A DNA stretch of 64,000 nt, taken from the NCBI RefSeq assembly GCF_030269925.1, contig NC_085128.1, forward strand, positions 1,056,501-1,120,500, written 5' to 3'. The position numbers and the translations under genes are program-made. Source of the stretch: Bombyx mori (lineage: Eukaryota > Arthropoda > Insecta > Lepidoptera > Bombycidae). Shown piece after piece: positions 44,819 through 56,924 of this stretch (within the stretch, counting starts at the first letter, position 1; every line of letters starts with the position of its first letter). A model generated the notes under the pieces. The model did no database searches. It was not told the origin of the DNA and saw only the letters and a program-made list of their open reading frames with translations.

Positions 44819-45091
44819 TAATAAATAAATATTTACTAACAATCACGCCACGTTAACTGGTCCCGTGATAAGTTCGTAAAGAACTTGTGTTACAGGTACC
44901 AGATAACGGAAATAAATGTAAGATTTTTATTATACACATACATAAAATATATTTAATATTTTAATATACATCCATAGCCCTGGAAAAGACATTTATATTT
45001 ATCATACAAATATCTTCCCTTGGCGGGATTCGAAACCGCGACCCCCTTATGTAGTGACCATGTCACTTACCACTACACCAGATGGCCGTTA
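44819..45091 (-). mobile_element. tRNA-derived SINE (second family)
   Basis: Same family as 4431-4690: A/T tail, 'cacgttaactggtcccgtga' body, B-box region 'cgggattcgaaaccgcg', and A-box region 'acttaccactacacca' in plus order. Confidence 0.85.
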
Positions 45092-45235
45092 ATTATGTGT
45101 AATTGTTTAATAAATGTATCTTTTTTACTTGATTGGTTTTGTTAATTTTAAGTATGTTTCAATGATACTATGTACACATATGGACTTGTTGTCGTCTGAA
45201 ACAAAATAAATCATTCATTCATTCATTCAATCAAT
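45092..45235 (+). mobile_element. Possible LINE 3' tail with (CATT)n
   Basis: 'ttgttgtcgtctgaaacaaa' followed by 'ataaatcattcattcattc'. Moth LINE 3' ends often finish this way. No coding part is present. Confidence 0.4.
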
Positions 45236-45535
45236 AGGCACCATTATAAATACCATTATTTATTATTTAGCTTGCACCGAGATTCCACCTGCGCTTAATC
45301 CAATCAGTTATTTAGAACGAATCCCAAAACAATAATTAGCCTATCTCATTATCTAGTCAATAAACTAGCAGTTGATTTGTAGAGTAGTAAAAAAATCACG
45401 AACCAACGATCGTAGTCGTGGTGTGTTTGCTGAATTTATTATATTACATCAGATGTACTTAGCTTTGCCCGGTTAATATTATTTGCCATGATACAAAGTA
45501 TGTGTTAAAAGAGGTTATAAATTATCTTCGTGGGA

Positions 45536-45654
45536 AATTTCATTCAAATCCGTACGAAGTTGGAACGTTTGCCGCTAGGGGCGCTGTTCCAATTGCATAC
45601 AAATGTGAGTTAACTTTTACGCTGTCGAGAACGTTAAAAACTCGCACTAAGCAC
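45536..45654. mobile_element. Foldback MITE-like element, diverged copy
   Basis: Shares 'agttggaacgtttgccgc', 'aggggcgctgttcca' and 'gttaacttttacgct' with 63398-63563. The right end 'ctcgcactaagcac' is preserved and the left arm is diverged. Confidence 0.55.
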
Positions 45655-45718
45655 ACTGTACAGCCAATTCGACGTTATCGACTAACAAACACTATAACAT
45701 TCATAATATTAGTAGAAA

Positions 45719-45868
45719 TTCCTTCTTCAAACGAGGCTTGTGGATAATACTTAAGGGTAGACAGCGGCTTGGCTCTGGCATTACTGTAGTCCACGGGCGA
45801 CGGTAACCATTCACCATCAGGTGGGCTCTACGCTCGTCTGCCTACAACGGCAATAAAAAAAAAAAAGC
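45719..45868 (+). mobile_element. L1Bm/BMC1-type LINE 3' fragment
   Basis: Starts in the ORF2 C-terminal codons ('ccttcttcaaacgaggcttg') and continues through the 3' UTR to an A-run. Confidence 0.85.
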
Positions 45869-46107
45869 GAAAATTAATCTATCGTTAAATTATTATAGCA
45901 AGTGCGGTGACTAAAAAGGCCACCATCACATCTAAGTGGAAAGACTTCAACCTTCTTCTATTTGGACGAACTCGTAAAAGAAAAAAAGAGAAATGACAGA
46001 TCATATTACCAATGATGAAAAAAATTTACATGTAAAAGACTTACGCCGATCTAGACATAACTAAAACACACTTTAAATGTAGATAAGCACGATTCATTAA
46101 AGAGACC

Positions 46108-46205
46108 CTACATACAACAAGTTATCGGTCCATCTGGTGTTAAGTTGGCATCACAACATGAATGCTGCCACTCATATTGAGAGATGAGGTCAAATCTTCA
46201 TTACT
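46108..46205 (-). mobile_element. Degenerate Bm1-like fragment
   Basis: 'atctggtgttaagttggca' and 'tgctgccactcatattgag' align poorly to the Bm1 3' half. Confidence 0.4.
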
Positions 46206-46393
46206 AAACACAAATACTAAACAATTCCTTACAGTTCTCGAAACTTCGACCTTATGTGTGAAGGACATTGTGGCGAGCATAGATAGTAGACACTAGAGTC
46301 CTAACGAAGCTCAAATTACACGACCAGAATTTTAATTACGATTTCCACGATCTTTCATCTGCTTGATTGAAATTTTTAAACACACAGCATGAA

Positions 46394-46537
46394 CTCGTCG
46401 TGGCCTAAAGGATAAGGTATCCGGTGCATTCGTGTCGAGCGATGCACCGAATGTGTTCGAATCTCAGGCGGGTACCATTTTTTTTATTAAATACGTACTC
46501 AAAAAATTTTCACGATTGACTTCCACGGTGATCGATT
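46394..46537 (+). mobile_element. Bm1 SINE head only
   Basis: The tRNA-like head with A-box 'tggcctaaaggataa' and B-box 'gttcgaatctc', running to 'gacttccacggtga'. It lacks the rest of the element. LINE-driven copies usually lose the 5' end, so a 5'-only piece indicates later deletion. Confidence 0.8.
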
Positions 46538-46557
46538 TTACAATCGCAAATATATAT

Positions 46558-47045
46558 ATATATTTTTTATTGCCCTTGTAGGCAGACGAGCATACGGCCC
46601 ACCTGATGGTGAGTGGTTACCGTCGCCCATGGACTTCAGCAATGCCAGGGGCAGAGCCAAGCCGCTGCCTACCGCTTAATACTCTCCACAAGCCTCGTTT
46701 GAAGAAGGACATGTCATAGCGCTCGGGAAACACCGTGGAGGGGAGCTCATTCCATAGCCGGATGGTACGTGGCAAAAAAGATCTCTGGAAACGCACTGTG
46801 GATGACCGCAGTGGCTCCAGGTAGTATGGATGAACTCTACTCCGGTGGCGGGCGGTGCGATGGTAAAAACGAGATGCCGGTATCATCTCGAACAATTCCT
46901 CAGAGCACTCCCCATGGAACATACGGTACAGAATTCAGAGGGAACCGAAGTCCCTCCGCAGACCCAGAGGCTCCAAACGATCCCTGAGAATGGGATTATC
47001 GACAATCCGAACGGCCCTCCTCTGTATGGAGTCAAATGGATGGTC
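46558..47045 (-). mobile_element. L1Bm/BMC1-type LINE 3' fragment
   Basis: The minus strand encodes 'CSEELFEMIPASRFYHR', 'YLEPLRSSTVRFQRSFLP' and 'TIRLWNELPSTVFPERYDMSF' (46617-46922), then the 3' UTR and tail. The best preserved L1Bm copy in the window, still 5'-truncated. It abuts the mariner-like remnant that follows. Confidence 0.9.
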
Positions 47046-47079
47046 AAATACTAAACAAATAATAAGCTTTTGACTATAT

Positions 47080-47700
47080 TGAATATAGTTTTTCAATAGG
47101 GACGCTCAAACTTTGATAGCTCACAGCGGCCATCTTGGTAAAACGATATTTGTCAAATTTTCCATGAACGCCTAATTAATCATGACAATAGATCACCATG
47201 GAACGCTACAAGCTTGTCCGGCGGTATCATCGGCCCTTATTTCTTTGAAGATACGCAAGGAGTCACTGTCAATGAGGACCGATATCGGACGATGATAAAA
47301 AAATTGTGACCTAGGAGGCTATGGTGGTTAAAGGATAGGATGGTTATAGGCTACGATGATAGATGGTATAGATCTCACAAATGTGTAGTTTCAACAGGAC
47401 GACACCACTTGCCATACAGCACGGGAAACATTAAATATATTGGATGAGAAATGCTTCGTCATCTCGCGTGGTGGCGAGATGATTACTTACTTAACACCGC
47501 CCGACTACTTTCGATGGGGCTACCTGAAATCTCAACCACAACTCGCACTCTGTGAAATTGAGCCCCATTTATGCGTAAATGTCATACAAAATTGGTCCAC
47601 CAGGATACACCACCGCGGAGTCGCGGCGGCCATTTGACTGAAATTATATTCCATACGTAATGTCATCGAATACACTTTAAAATAAAATAAAAATTGTAGC
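47080..47700 (+). pseudogene. Decayed mariner/Tc1-type transposase
   Basis: Pieces on the plus strand in several frames: 'GPYFFEDTQGVTVNEDRYR' (about 47232-47290), 'FQQDDTTCHTARET' (about 47391-47430, the region around the second catalytic Asp) and a C-terminal part 47440-47637 with 'LTPPDYFRWGYLKSQ', which carries the D/E-x-F-LWGYLK pattern. These are hallmarks of IS630-Tc1-mariner transposases. Frameshifts and missing segments make it inactive. Inverted terminal repeats could not be identified. Confidence 0.65.
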
Positions 47701-48232
47701 AATATCACTTCAACAGGATTTTTAATAATTTATTTTTAAGTTTTAAATGAAAAAACCTTTATTACTGCATCTAATCTTTAGCGGTATTTATCAACGAATA
47801 AATTGATAGAAATTGTAATCACGCTAACAAATCTCGCATATTTTGTTCAATTTTCTCAAACAACATTAGGCAAAACGATTCACGGTTCAAAGAATCGAAT
47901 GCCATTCAGATGAAGATATTTTGTTGTCATTTACTATTATATAAAAACAAAACAAAATCGAGACCGAGGATCAATATAATGTCATAAGAGCGAGACGATA
48001 TTGAAATTGGGAGCCGTCAAGAAAAAATAAACCTATTGATGATAAGCATATTGAAGTTTCGGTGACTTCACAAGAAAAGTCTATTGAGATCCTTTAGTTC
48101 GTACGTATGACAGACGGACGAGAACTCAACGAACTGAAATACCTCACCAATATTTTTATTTATTAATAACCCAACAGCTAACAATCAAGTAAATCATAAC
48201 ATGACATTATTTTATTCCAAAAATTGAATTTT
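47701..48232. other. AT-rich intergenic DNA
   Basis: No supported feature. Confidence 0.5.
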
Positions 48233-48365
48233 AAGCTATTGCATAGATTTTATAGCGGGCATTGAGATTGATAATATTAAATTATTATTGTCTAATTATA
48301 ATTGCTTAAGTTGATAAAAAATGCTATGCAATAGCTTTACCGCGGTAGTTCCCAAGTGCCACAGG
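48233..48365. mobile_element. MITE-like element, copy 3 (short derivative)
   Basis: Inverted repeats 'aagctattgcatag' (48233-48246) and its complement (48323-48337) enclose only about 105 bp. The outer 'ccaagtgccaca' extension is on the right, so it is inverted relative to copies 1 and 2. Most of the interior is deleted. Confidence 0.6.
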
Positions 48366-49871
48366 TTTTATTTTATGTGTGTTACATTTATTCGAAAAAC
48401 TCTAATTTGGAAACTGAAAGGGGAAATATATAACTTACGTAATTTCACTGAAGAGCTGATTTTTTTAAGCATCATATATGAGTGAAACAATTTGATTATT
48501 TTATTGTTTATATTCTTGACATTTTTGTTTAGTTCTTTGAACCATATTGTCATTAACTAAAGATGAGCCATCAAAAATACAAATTATATACCCGAAAATA
48601 TATATTTATTTATACATAATCACACAGTAACAATATATAAAATAAAAAATTACCCAAACTTGACATTTTAAAACTAATACTCTATTTTTCATTAATTACC
48701 TAACCGGTGTTGGATACGTCAAGATTAATTAAACCGCCGTATTTTAAGAGGAAAACAAAATAAAGTTTATTTTAATCACATGAAGTTTGGTTCGTATCCG
48801 GGTAGAGCAGATATTGAAGCAACGTGAACTTAAACCACCGTGCTTTTTCTACCCGCTCTACCTTTTGGCATAATGGTAGGATTTCATAGTTTATTTAAAC
48901 CAATTCATCTGAAACTTCACCATTGTTTTAGAATAGACCACGTGTTATATACACTACAAAATAATCTTTGACGATTTATAGCTCAAGAAACAGGTTTTCA
49001 ATGAACATTTTCAAGCTCAGTACGAACTAACACAAAAAAAGTTCACGAATATTTTGAACTGTAGATCCTTCGACTTCAATTTAAATTTAGTATTTCTATA
49101 TCCAAAAAGCAATGTCCTCTAAGATTTAGATAAGTATCAAATCTCGTATTTTTAAAGAAAAAAAAAACGCAAAAATTGATACAAAAAATACATGGACAAT
49201 TTTACAATCTAAATTTATCAGAACAAATATATATTACGACATAGCGATTCTCATTACAAACTTTAAATCGACCTAAGGAGAGGTATCTAATTGAATTCCT
49301 AAACTAATTGTTGTTTTCGGATATTGTTCGACAGAATAGTTTGTAAAACTTCTTAATAACTTTGCCTTTGTGAAGCATCACCAAATTAAATCGAAACATG
49401 TGTGTGATGTAATGAAGACTGAGAATACAAATATTCATCAATATTTTAGGTAAATTTATAACACTAAAGGGAATATGAAAGTTTTAAATTTGTTGGAGCT
49501 TGCTTTTTTATAATCACCAGACTTGTACAAGTTTCTGATTTTCTATGTATTTAGTCTGTAAGTTATCAAATCACGTACTTAAATCAGTACGAGATACATT
49601 GGCTACACTAAAATTACATTACCACGTACATACTGTTTAATTCAATTTGCAATGAAAAACCAAGTATTAATAATAAATAAATACTTGTTATCAAAATTAA
49701 CATTAAGAAAACTACATATTATTATTGTGTTATAGCAGAATAGAAAAAACGTTTTAGAAGTTTCAGAAAATGAATTGATACAAACATAAATCACAAAACA
49801 TCACAGTCGGTATTCTCTCTTCACAAATGAACACACAATAAAATAAGAATGATCTAACAAAATACTGTATA
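48366..49871. other. AT-rich DNA downstream of the lebercilin-like gene
   Basis: Holds the presumed 3' UTR near 49872. No other gene or recognisable repeat seen. Confidence 0.5.
49636..49641 (-). terminator. Candidate poly(A) signal of the lebercilin-like gene
   Basis: ATTAAA on the minus strand, about 230 nt after the stop codon. No AATAAA was found closer. Tentative. Confidence 0.3.
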
Positions 49872-52800
49872 TCATTTCTTTCCCAGTAAATCATCTAATA
49901 AATCCTGGTTGCTCAAATTCGAATCTCCAAGCAGATTATTCCTAGAATTTCTTCTCCCTGACACAGATCGTTTTCTCGTCGGGGCGGTATCTAGAACTTG
50001 ATCAGTCAAAACTTTGAAATTATTATTCAATTCCTTTAAAGTTTCTTCTGGTATTTCACCCTTGAAATTGACTAATTCGTTCAATTTATCGACGGCCTGC
50101 AACTGCTCCACAAGCTTATCGCTTTCAAATCTCGAATTATTAAACTGTTTTACGTGACTATCTATGACTTTGCTACTCTTTTCTATATCTTGAATTATAT
50201 CTTTGCAGTATTTGTCAATAGGTTTCGTGGATAGCTTTTTTTCTACTACGCTATTTTCTCTTTTAAATTTAAAATCATCATTATTTACCGCCACCACTGT
50301 GGTTGTCGATTCAATCTGTGAACTTTCTAAAAATGATACATTAGAATGTCTTCGTCCTCTAGATTTAGGTCTGTCTGATTTATCAGATTCAATAATTTGT
50401 TCCTCGATTGATTCTTCAGTAGATTTCCTTCTTAAAGCACTCGCTTTTTTTGGGGCCGGTTCATCGTTATTCTTTATTTTGTTAATTAATTCAATTTTCA
50501 TAGCTTCCATACGTTTTTGCATTTCCTCTGGTGTGGAATTCTCCGTTGCCAGATCTTTATCGAATATTGCCAAATCAGCCATGCCGTCTTGTACAGTTTT
50601 GGCTAGCTCGATCATTTCATCAGAGCTTTTGGACGATACTCGCGTTTGTGGTGTAGAACGTGTGCTGGTAGAACTAGTGCGACTTCTAGCATATCTTGAG
50701 CGCGGCTCAACAGATGACGAGGTATCTTCATCATGTGACAGTGCACTACTGAGACTGCGTGAATTTTCACATAATTTTGCTAATATGTTCTGATCTACCT
50801 ATGTAAGGGATTTATCAAAAACAAAATAAATTATCAGATATTTACAACGCCACAATAACGTTCTGAAAAGAATGTGCTATTTACTCACATTAAGGCTGGT
50901 GTCATTCAATTTTGTAGAAGCATCTAGTTTGTGTCTGCTGATCGGTCTTGTTACATTTAATGTTGGGCCCTTTGTTGGAGATTTCACACCGCGACTAGCG
51001 GCTGTACTAAGCATTTTCTCTTTCATCTACAAATAATTTAACGTAATAGACCACACTGTAATATTTAAGGCTGATGGAATAAATAGCTCGTTCTAAAATG
51101 GAAGTAATTGATAATTCATTTAGTACTTAAGGTACATTGACGATTGACTTCCACGGTAACATCGTGTAATAAAAATCGAACCCGCAAAATTATAATTTGC
51201 TTCTTTACTGTTGGTAGGATCTGTTGTGAGTCCACACGGGTAGGTACCACCGTCCCGCCTATTTCTGCCGTGAAGCAGTAATGCGTTTCGGTTTGAAGGC
51301 TGGGCCAGCCGTTGTAACTATACTGAGACCATAGAACTTATATCTCAAGGTGGGTGGCGCATTTACGTTGTGGATGTCTATGGGTTCCAGTAATCATTTA
51401 ACACCAGGTGAGCTGTGAGCTCGTCCACACTTCTAGGCAAAAAAAAAAACATAAAATGCGATGTAGCTTAGCTAAGCCTATACAAAATTACCAACCTCAA
51501 TAATACTGGATAGTTTATCCGCATTAACAATAGCCAAATCCAGATCGTGTCTAGTATCTTTATGCTTGTTCATCTCCTGCTGTAGTTGATGTTTGAAGTT
51601 CTTCGCTTCGAGAGCGATCCGCCGCTGAAGCATCGATATCGTCTCGTTTTGTTGTTGTACTTTAGCCGATAATTCCGTTACTTCAGCCTGGAGTTTCTCG
51701 CGTTCTAGTAGATTTCTAGATAGTGAAAACAATTTAGCATTTATTGTTTAGAATACATAATTTCACGATCTTATCCACTTATCCAACATGGTACTATTTA
51801 AAGGTATAAATTAGACTGTTAGCATATTCATGTTGCGATACAACCGCAGAATTTCAAATTTTTATTGTCATATAGATTTTTCATATAGAATTAAATAAAA
51901 ATAACAATTTTGTTTTTCCTATGATGTGTCCCCCGTCGGACGGATTCCTTTTGTTTGTTTTAAGTTTATTTTATACAAAAGTTTAGGTATTTTATTTATC
52001 GATTGAGGCACTACGTAGTCTGCTGGGTCAGCTAGTAACTTATAAAAAAAAGTATAAAATAGAATTTATATTACAGCAAATAAAAGTAACATTCATATGC
52101 AAACGAATACCAAACCTATCCTTGCTCAGGTCCAACAGGTGCTGATGTTCATCTCTCAACTGCTGCAACTGCATGTCCTTCTCCTTCATCCGCTGCGTCA
52201 GCTCCCTGTATTGTTGCTTCAGCTGTTTGTATTTGCTCTGCTGTATCCTGATCTCTTCGTTGTGAGAATTCAACACTTGGGGTAGTTCAGCGTTGGAGTT
52301 CTCATACCTAGAAAGTTTCATTTGTATGCTGACATTGCATATGCATACATTGAAGCCTAAATGTGTTAGGATCTATGGCCATTAACAATGGAACAACACC
52401 GGTTACAAAGATGTCATGTGAGTATTCGTGAACATATTCCGTGCTACGTACTAGTCATGAGTAATAAAAAAATTGGAAGAGGAAAAAAGTAACGGTATGC
52501 AGTCTCAATAATGCTTATGTACAAATGGACATATATGACTCTGGCAGTACATCAAGGAAAATCAATAAATCAAAAATAAAATTTGAAGGTTTAGTTTTAA
52601 TGCCTCAATAACGATTTTATTTTTTCCTCCTCTTGGTTATCAGAGCGATAGTTGGTTGTTAGAACTTGTGTGTTGTGTTGTGTTGTGAAGATATATTTTT
52701 TGGGAATTTTGATTTTTGCGTGTTTACACAATGATTATTTATTTACTTAATCATTATTCTAATTTCTATTGTATTTTTGTATGGAAACTCGTGATTTCTA

Positions 52801-55800
52801 ATTTAGAACATCACGATCTTTTGAAAATTGTATATGTGTTTAAATCCATAGATGTATATATCAACGAGAATGAATACATTTTCACGCAAATTTTTCTTAC
52901 GTTGTTCGTTTTTATATTTTAAAAACATTATGACTAATGCTGTAAGGTCTTCGAGTAATGAGACCCACTCAGCCGAGTCTTGCAACAAAAACACGAACAT
53001 AATTTCCCAAACTATACTTATCGATCCCCTACAATGTTAAAGAATGACAAATAAACAAATATTTTACCGTTTATAATAAATAATTTATAGAAAATTATAA
53101 TCATAACTTTACGCAAATTAATTAGATCTTTTTTTCCTACCTGGGTTAGCCTTGAGAAGCTATTTCAGCGTAACCCTAGCATTTAGGTGAGCTCTCGGGA
53201 TTCAAACCAGGAGGTGTTGCTAACACTGTCCCTAGCAAGAGCAGTGCTTCGCAGAATCTACCACCGGATCGGAAACGCGACCCACTGAGAAGATCCGGCG
53301 AGAAACTTAGTTTACTCGCTGAATCCTGTCAAGAACGGTGACGGGTGCTTGAGGTACCTAAAACCACCCTTGATGGATCGGGAGGATCTGTAATTACATT
53401 TTTTAAGGCGATGTCGACTGTTTACCATTCCGTCCACAGAATCGGGTATGATTAGACGATAAAAGTCAAATAGATAAGCGGGAAATTAACAAACCTCTGT
53501 AAAGCGATCTCTTGCTTCTTTTGCATCGCTCTAAGGACCCTGTTCTCATTGCTCAGTTCCTGCAAAACGTAAACAAGTAGGTACTGTTGTATAATCATTA
53601 TTCATAACACGGAAAGCCAAGAATGTAGATCCACCAATCACTACGAACCAGGACATTTGACATTTTAGTACAGTTTTTAATTTGCTTTCATCATCAGCCT
53701 GCTGCAGTCCACTGCTGGACATAGGCCTCTCACAAAGCTCGCCACTGAACCCGACCTTCGGTTCTACGCATCCAGTTACTGCCAGTACTGCGATCGCCAA
53801 GCCGCCTGCCAAGCGTGGCGATTACGGCATAACCCCCCCCCCCCCCCTTATGGCAGCTAATTTGCTTTGCGCTTTGTGAAATCAAAGCCAGACTCTGGTT
53901 TAATTGCAGTAGATGCACGTGGTCACAGCTAATCTAGTAATTAAGTGGTTACGAAAGCCCACGTGCAGTTCTAATTGAAATGCATTACGGCTTCACGACA
54001 AAACGTGTGCCTGCTTGAAAACGTGTCAGCTTAAAATATCCTTTACTTATCGGTAACCATACAAGATATATTTTTTCGGTTTTAAGTTTCCGTTCGCAAT
54101 ACTCAGTACCTATTATTAGGCCCTAATTGTCAGAATATGCTAGATACAAATAATATAAGAAAATCCAGCTAAAAAATTTGAATTGGTGCATCACACCGAA
54201 AATCTCTCATGGAGATTTCGATAATGATTTTATTTATTTATTGCATAGATGGGTGAACGAGCTCACGGCCCACCTGGTGTTATGTGGTTACCGGAGATCA
54301 TAGACATATACAACGTAAATGCCGCCACCTTGAGGTATGAGCTCTAAGGACTATAGTTACGGCTACCCCACCCTTCAAACCGAAACGCATTACTGTTTCA
54401 CTGCAGAAATAGACAGTGTGGTGGTACCTACTCGTACCGGTGCGGACTCACAAGAGGTCCTACCACCAGTAATTACGCAAATTATAACTTCGCGGGTTTG
54501 ATTTTTATTGCACGATTCCTTCACCGTGGAAGTCAATCGTGAAAATTTGCTAAGTACGTATTTCATTGAAAAAATTGGTACCTGCCGGTGAAATTAGATA
54601 ACCGATGCATCGCTACATACGAATGCACCGGGCGCCTTATCCTTTAGGCCACGTCGACTTCAACAAAATTACTCGATATAATTCTTGAATATATCCGCCT
54701 TAATCGTGTATCGTGTACGTCAGAAATAGCCGAGAGACGTACCTACTCACGTGAGACCGTAAAATTCACTTACCTGTAAATGATAATGCGCGTCAGCCAA
54801 CTGATTCTGCAGCTGTTTGACTCTATGCGTCTTCGCGGAGAGCACTCGCTGGGTGACGTAACGGTCCTTGCTGGCGATCGAGTGGTTCGACATTTCCGTT
54901 GCTAGATTGTGCCTCTTCCTCTTACTCAATAATGTCAAACGGGAACCGCTGCTGTACACGGTCTCCAAGGACTCCTTCCTAGAGAAGATACAGGAATAAC
55001 TTTTCGACCTATTGTACTGGAAGTCTCAGAATTCGTGTAATGGGCAAACCAATGACTATTTATAATACTTATTAGGTCATTCAATGGAACGTGGCTATCA
55101 CCGCAATCAGATAATTAAAATCTGGTGGTAGGACCTCTTGTGAGTCCGCACGGGTAGGTACCACCGCCTTGCCTATTTCTGCCGTGAAGCAGTGATGCGT
55201 TTCGGTTTGAAGGGTGGGGCAGCCGTTGTAACTATACTACTAGAAGGTGGGTGGCGCATTTGCGTTGTAGATGTCTGTGGGCTCCAGTAACCACTTAACA
55301 CCAGGTGGGCTGTGAGCTCGTACACCCATCTAAGTAATAAAAAAAAATCTGTTACGGTTATGAAATGTAGATTTTTGTTTAATTATATAACCTGCCTAAT
55401 GTGGTAAGTGATCACTTGTAAGCAATGGTCAATGGTAGGGGCTCTAAAGTGCCGCTGTCTCTAACTGAAACACTAATTTGCTCATAATTTACACAGTATC
55501 GTATCCTTGCACAGCATACATTTTACAAATTTTGTCCATTATATTTGAATACTTTTAGGATTTTAACGCGGCTTCATAAGAAGCGTTTTTAGTCCGGCAG
55601 TTTCGTGTTTGACTCTCATATAAAGAGTCATATGGTTTGGGCGTCTACCAATATTATTTCCGTTTTCCTATACTCTAGCCGAGTTTGACAAATGAGCCGG
55701 TGATTTAAAAATACCTTCACATTTTAAAACTATCCTAACAAACTGCGATCAGTCGGGAACACGCTTCATGTCTTTAACTATAAAAAAAACGAACATATCG

Positions 55801-56681
55801 GTACTGACACATGTCCATGATCAAACCCGCGACCTCTGGAATACGTACAGCTGACAGAACAGAATAGAAATACCCTTGTAAAGTAATTATGCAAGTACAC
55901 GGGCATAAAACAAGAGGACGCCAGAGCCGCTTACTGGCGAGTGACATGGGTCTGAGCGAGGTATAAATGACGTATTGTTACTGAACGTACTATTGTTTTC
56001 GATTCAAGGATTTCAAAGTCAAGGTCGTTGAACGCTAGATCCTATTGGCAAGTGAAGCTGCTAATTAATACACTATTAGCACACAATTAGTTTAGTGTAT
56101 TTTATTCACTTCAGAACATTATGGAGTAATTGTCAAATTTGTTTTTAGCATCTGAGAAAGCGATAACTGATAGTGACACGCTGCATTGTGATGCAACCTT
56201 GAAAATGGGCCCTAAAGTTTGGAAAACTGCGAATTTTTTCACTTATATTAAGTGGAAATATTTAGCGTTGAATAAACAAGGTTGAGATTTAATTATAATT
56301 TTCAATTGATTTATACATCTATAGTAATAAACTAGTGAGAATATAAATTATACGCCACTTCAAAGTTACTTCAGGCATACGATTGTCAAAAATATCTTGT
56401 TTGATACACTAATCGAACATAAATAGTTATCACATACAAATGTTTCTTGCGTCTTTTATTAGGTACCTCACTATTCCTATAAACGATAGAATAATTGGAC
56501 CATCACTTTCATGGAAACAGCAAGGCGTCAACTGCTGGACCTATCCTAAAAAAAGGTAGCTGCGACCCAGTGGAAAACTTCATCCATTCTATTTCTTTGA
56601 CTTTAGTTTCACTTTGATCGTTTTTCAGACTTACCTATTTTCCCGTTTTTTGTCTTCAGGTATCAAACTCAATACAGACAT
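49872..56681 (-). CDS. Lca5: Lebercilin (LCA5)-like ciliary coiled-coil protein, seven coding exons
   Basis: Exons (minus strand): 56681-56635, 54978-54774, 53559-53495, 52307-52116, 51715-51496, 51026-50889, 50798-49872. All junctions are GT-AG with matching phases, and the total is 1,794 nt, 597 residues plus stop. An in-frame TAA nine bases upstream supports the start. Residues ~54-243 form the lebercilin domain, a continuous coiled coil ('RYVTQRVLSAKTHRVKQLQ', 'SNENRVLRAMQKKQEIALQR', 'ELPQVLNSHNEEIRIQQSKY', 'LEREKLQAEVTELSAKVQQQ'). The C-terminal half (290-597) is Ser/Arg-rich and charged. Vertebrate lebercilin (about 700 residues) localises to the ciliary axoneme and binds intraflagellar-transport proteins. 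In a moth the likely sites are chordotonal cilia or sperm flagella (inference). TE fragments lie in introns 1-5. Intron 6 is only 90 bp. Confidence 0.9.
51136..51450 (+). mobile_element. Bm1 SINE in intron 5 of the lebercilin-like gene
   Basis: 'cgattgacttccacggtaac' to 'ttctaggc' and an A-run. The tRNA head is missing. Antisense to the gene. Confidence 0.9.
51930..52036 (+). mobile_element. Helitron-like 3' end in intron 4
   Basis: 'ttatcgattgaggcactacg' and 'ctgctgggtcagctagt', the reverse of the left side of the repeat at 39028-39312. Only the terminal ~100 bp remain. Confidence 0.5.
53129..53453 (-). mobile_element. Jockey LINE 3' fragment in intron 3
   Basis: T-run, 'cctacctgggttagcc', the 3' UTR, then ORF2 C-terminal codons to 'agaatcgggtatg'. 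The hairpin arm is mutated ('aacttagttt') so the stem is disrupted. Same strand as the gene. Confidence 0.8.
53680..53850 (-). mobile_element. RTE-like LINE 3' end in intron 2, with C15 run
   Basis: In plus order 'catcatcagcctgctgcagt', 'ccactgctggacataggcct', the reverse of the stereotyped RTE-type 3' end. A run of 15 C at 53833-53847 interrupts or ends it. Confidence 0.65.
53912..54005 (-). mobile_element. Degenerate Bm1-like fragment in intron 2
   Basis: 'gtcacagctaatctagtaat', 'taagtggttacgaaagccca' and 'aaatgcattacggcttcacg' follow the Bm1 order. Confidence 0.45.
54231..54661 (-). mobile_element. Bm1 SINE, full length, in intron 2
   Basis: From 'attgcatagatgggtgaacg' to the tRNA-like head 'cttatcctttaggccacgtc'. 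Same strand as the gene. The B-box region is mutated ('gaaattagataaccg'). Confidence 0.9.
55121..55348 (+). mobile_element. Bm1 SINE fragment in intron 1
   Basis: 'ctggtggtaggacctcttgt' to 'catctaagtaataaaaa', with a short deletion in the 'actgagaccttagaac' region. Confidence 0.9.
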
Positions 56682-56807
56682 TCTTTTTTAACTCAAAAGT
56701 ACATTATATTTGAGAATTTGAGAATAGCAAATAATGACGTAAAAATGAGTTCAACGAAAGAGGCTCAAATACTATTTTTTATTAATTCGCAATTTGTTGT
56801 GATTGAC

Positions 56808-56821
56808 GTTGCCAGGGCGAT
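56808..56821 (-). promoter_or_regulatory. X-box-like (RFX) site upstream of the lebercilin-like gene
   Basis: On the minus strand ATCGCC-CT-GGCAAC, against the X-box pattern GTNRCC-N(1-3)-RGNAAC: one half perfect, the other one mismatch (5/6). It lies 127 bp upstream of the ATG. A CCAAT box on the minus strand is adjacent (ATTGG at 56824-56828). RFX factors control many ciliary genes. Confidence 0.5.
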
Positions 56822-56924
56822 CGATTGGTCGAACTAATTCTCTTTGGTTTCACTAAGCGTTCTGAACTATTTTGTTCCTAGCTGGATAAATAATAGGCAG
56901 ATATTATTATTATTATTTTTATTG

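Noticed and set aside
50203..50793. Long plus-strand open frame (196 codons)
   Set aside because: It is antisense to the last exon of the lebercilin-like gene. The minus-strand frame has matching splice phases and a known domain.
52716..53040. Short frames on both strands in intron 3
   Set aside because: AT-rich intron sequence. The exon structure of the gene excludes them.
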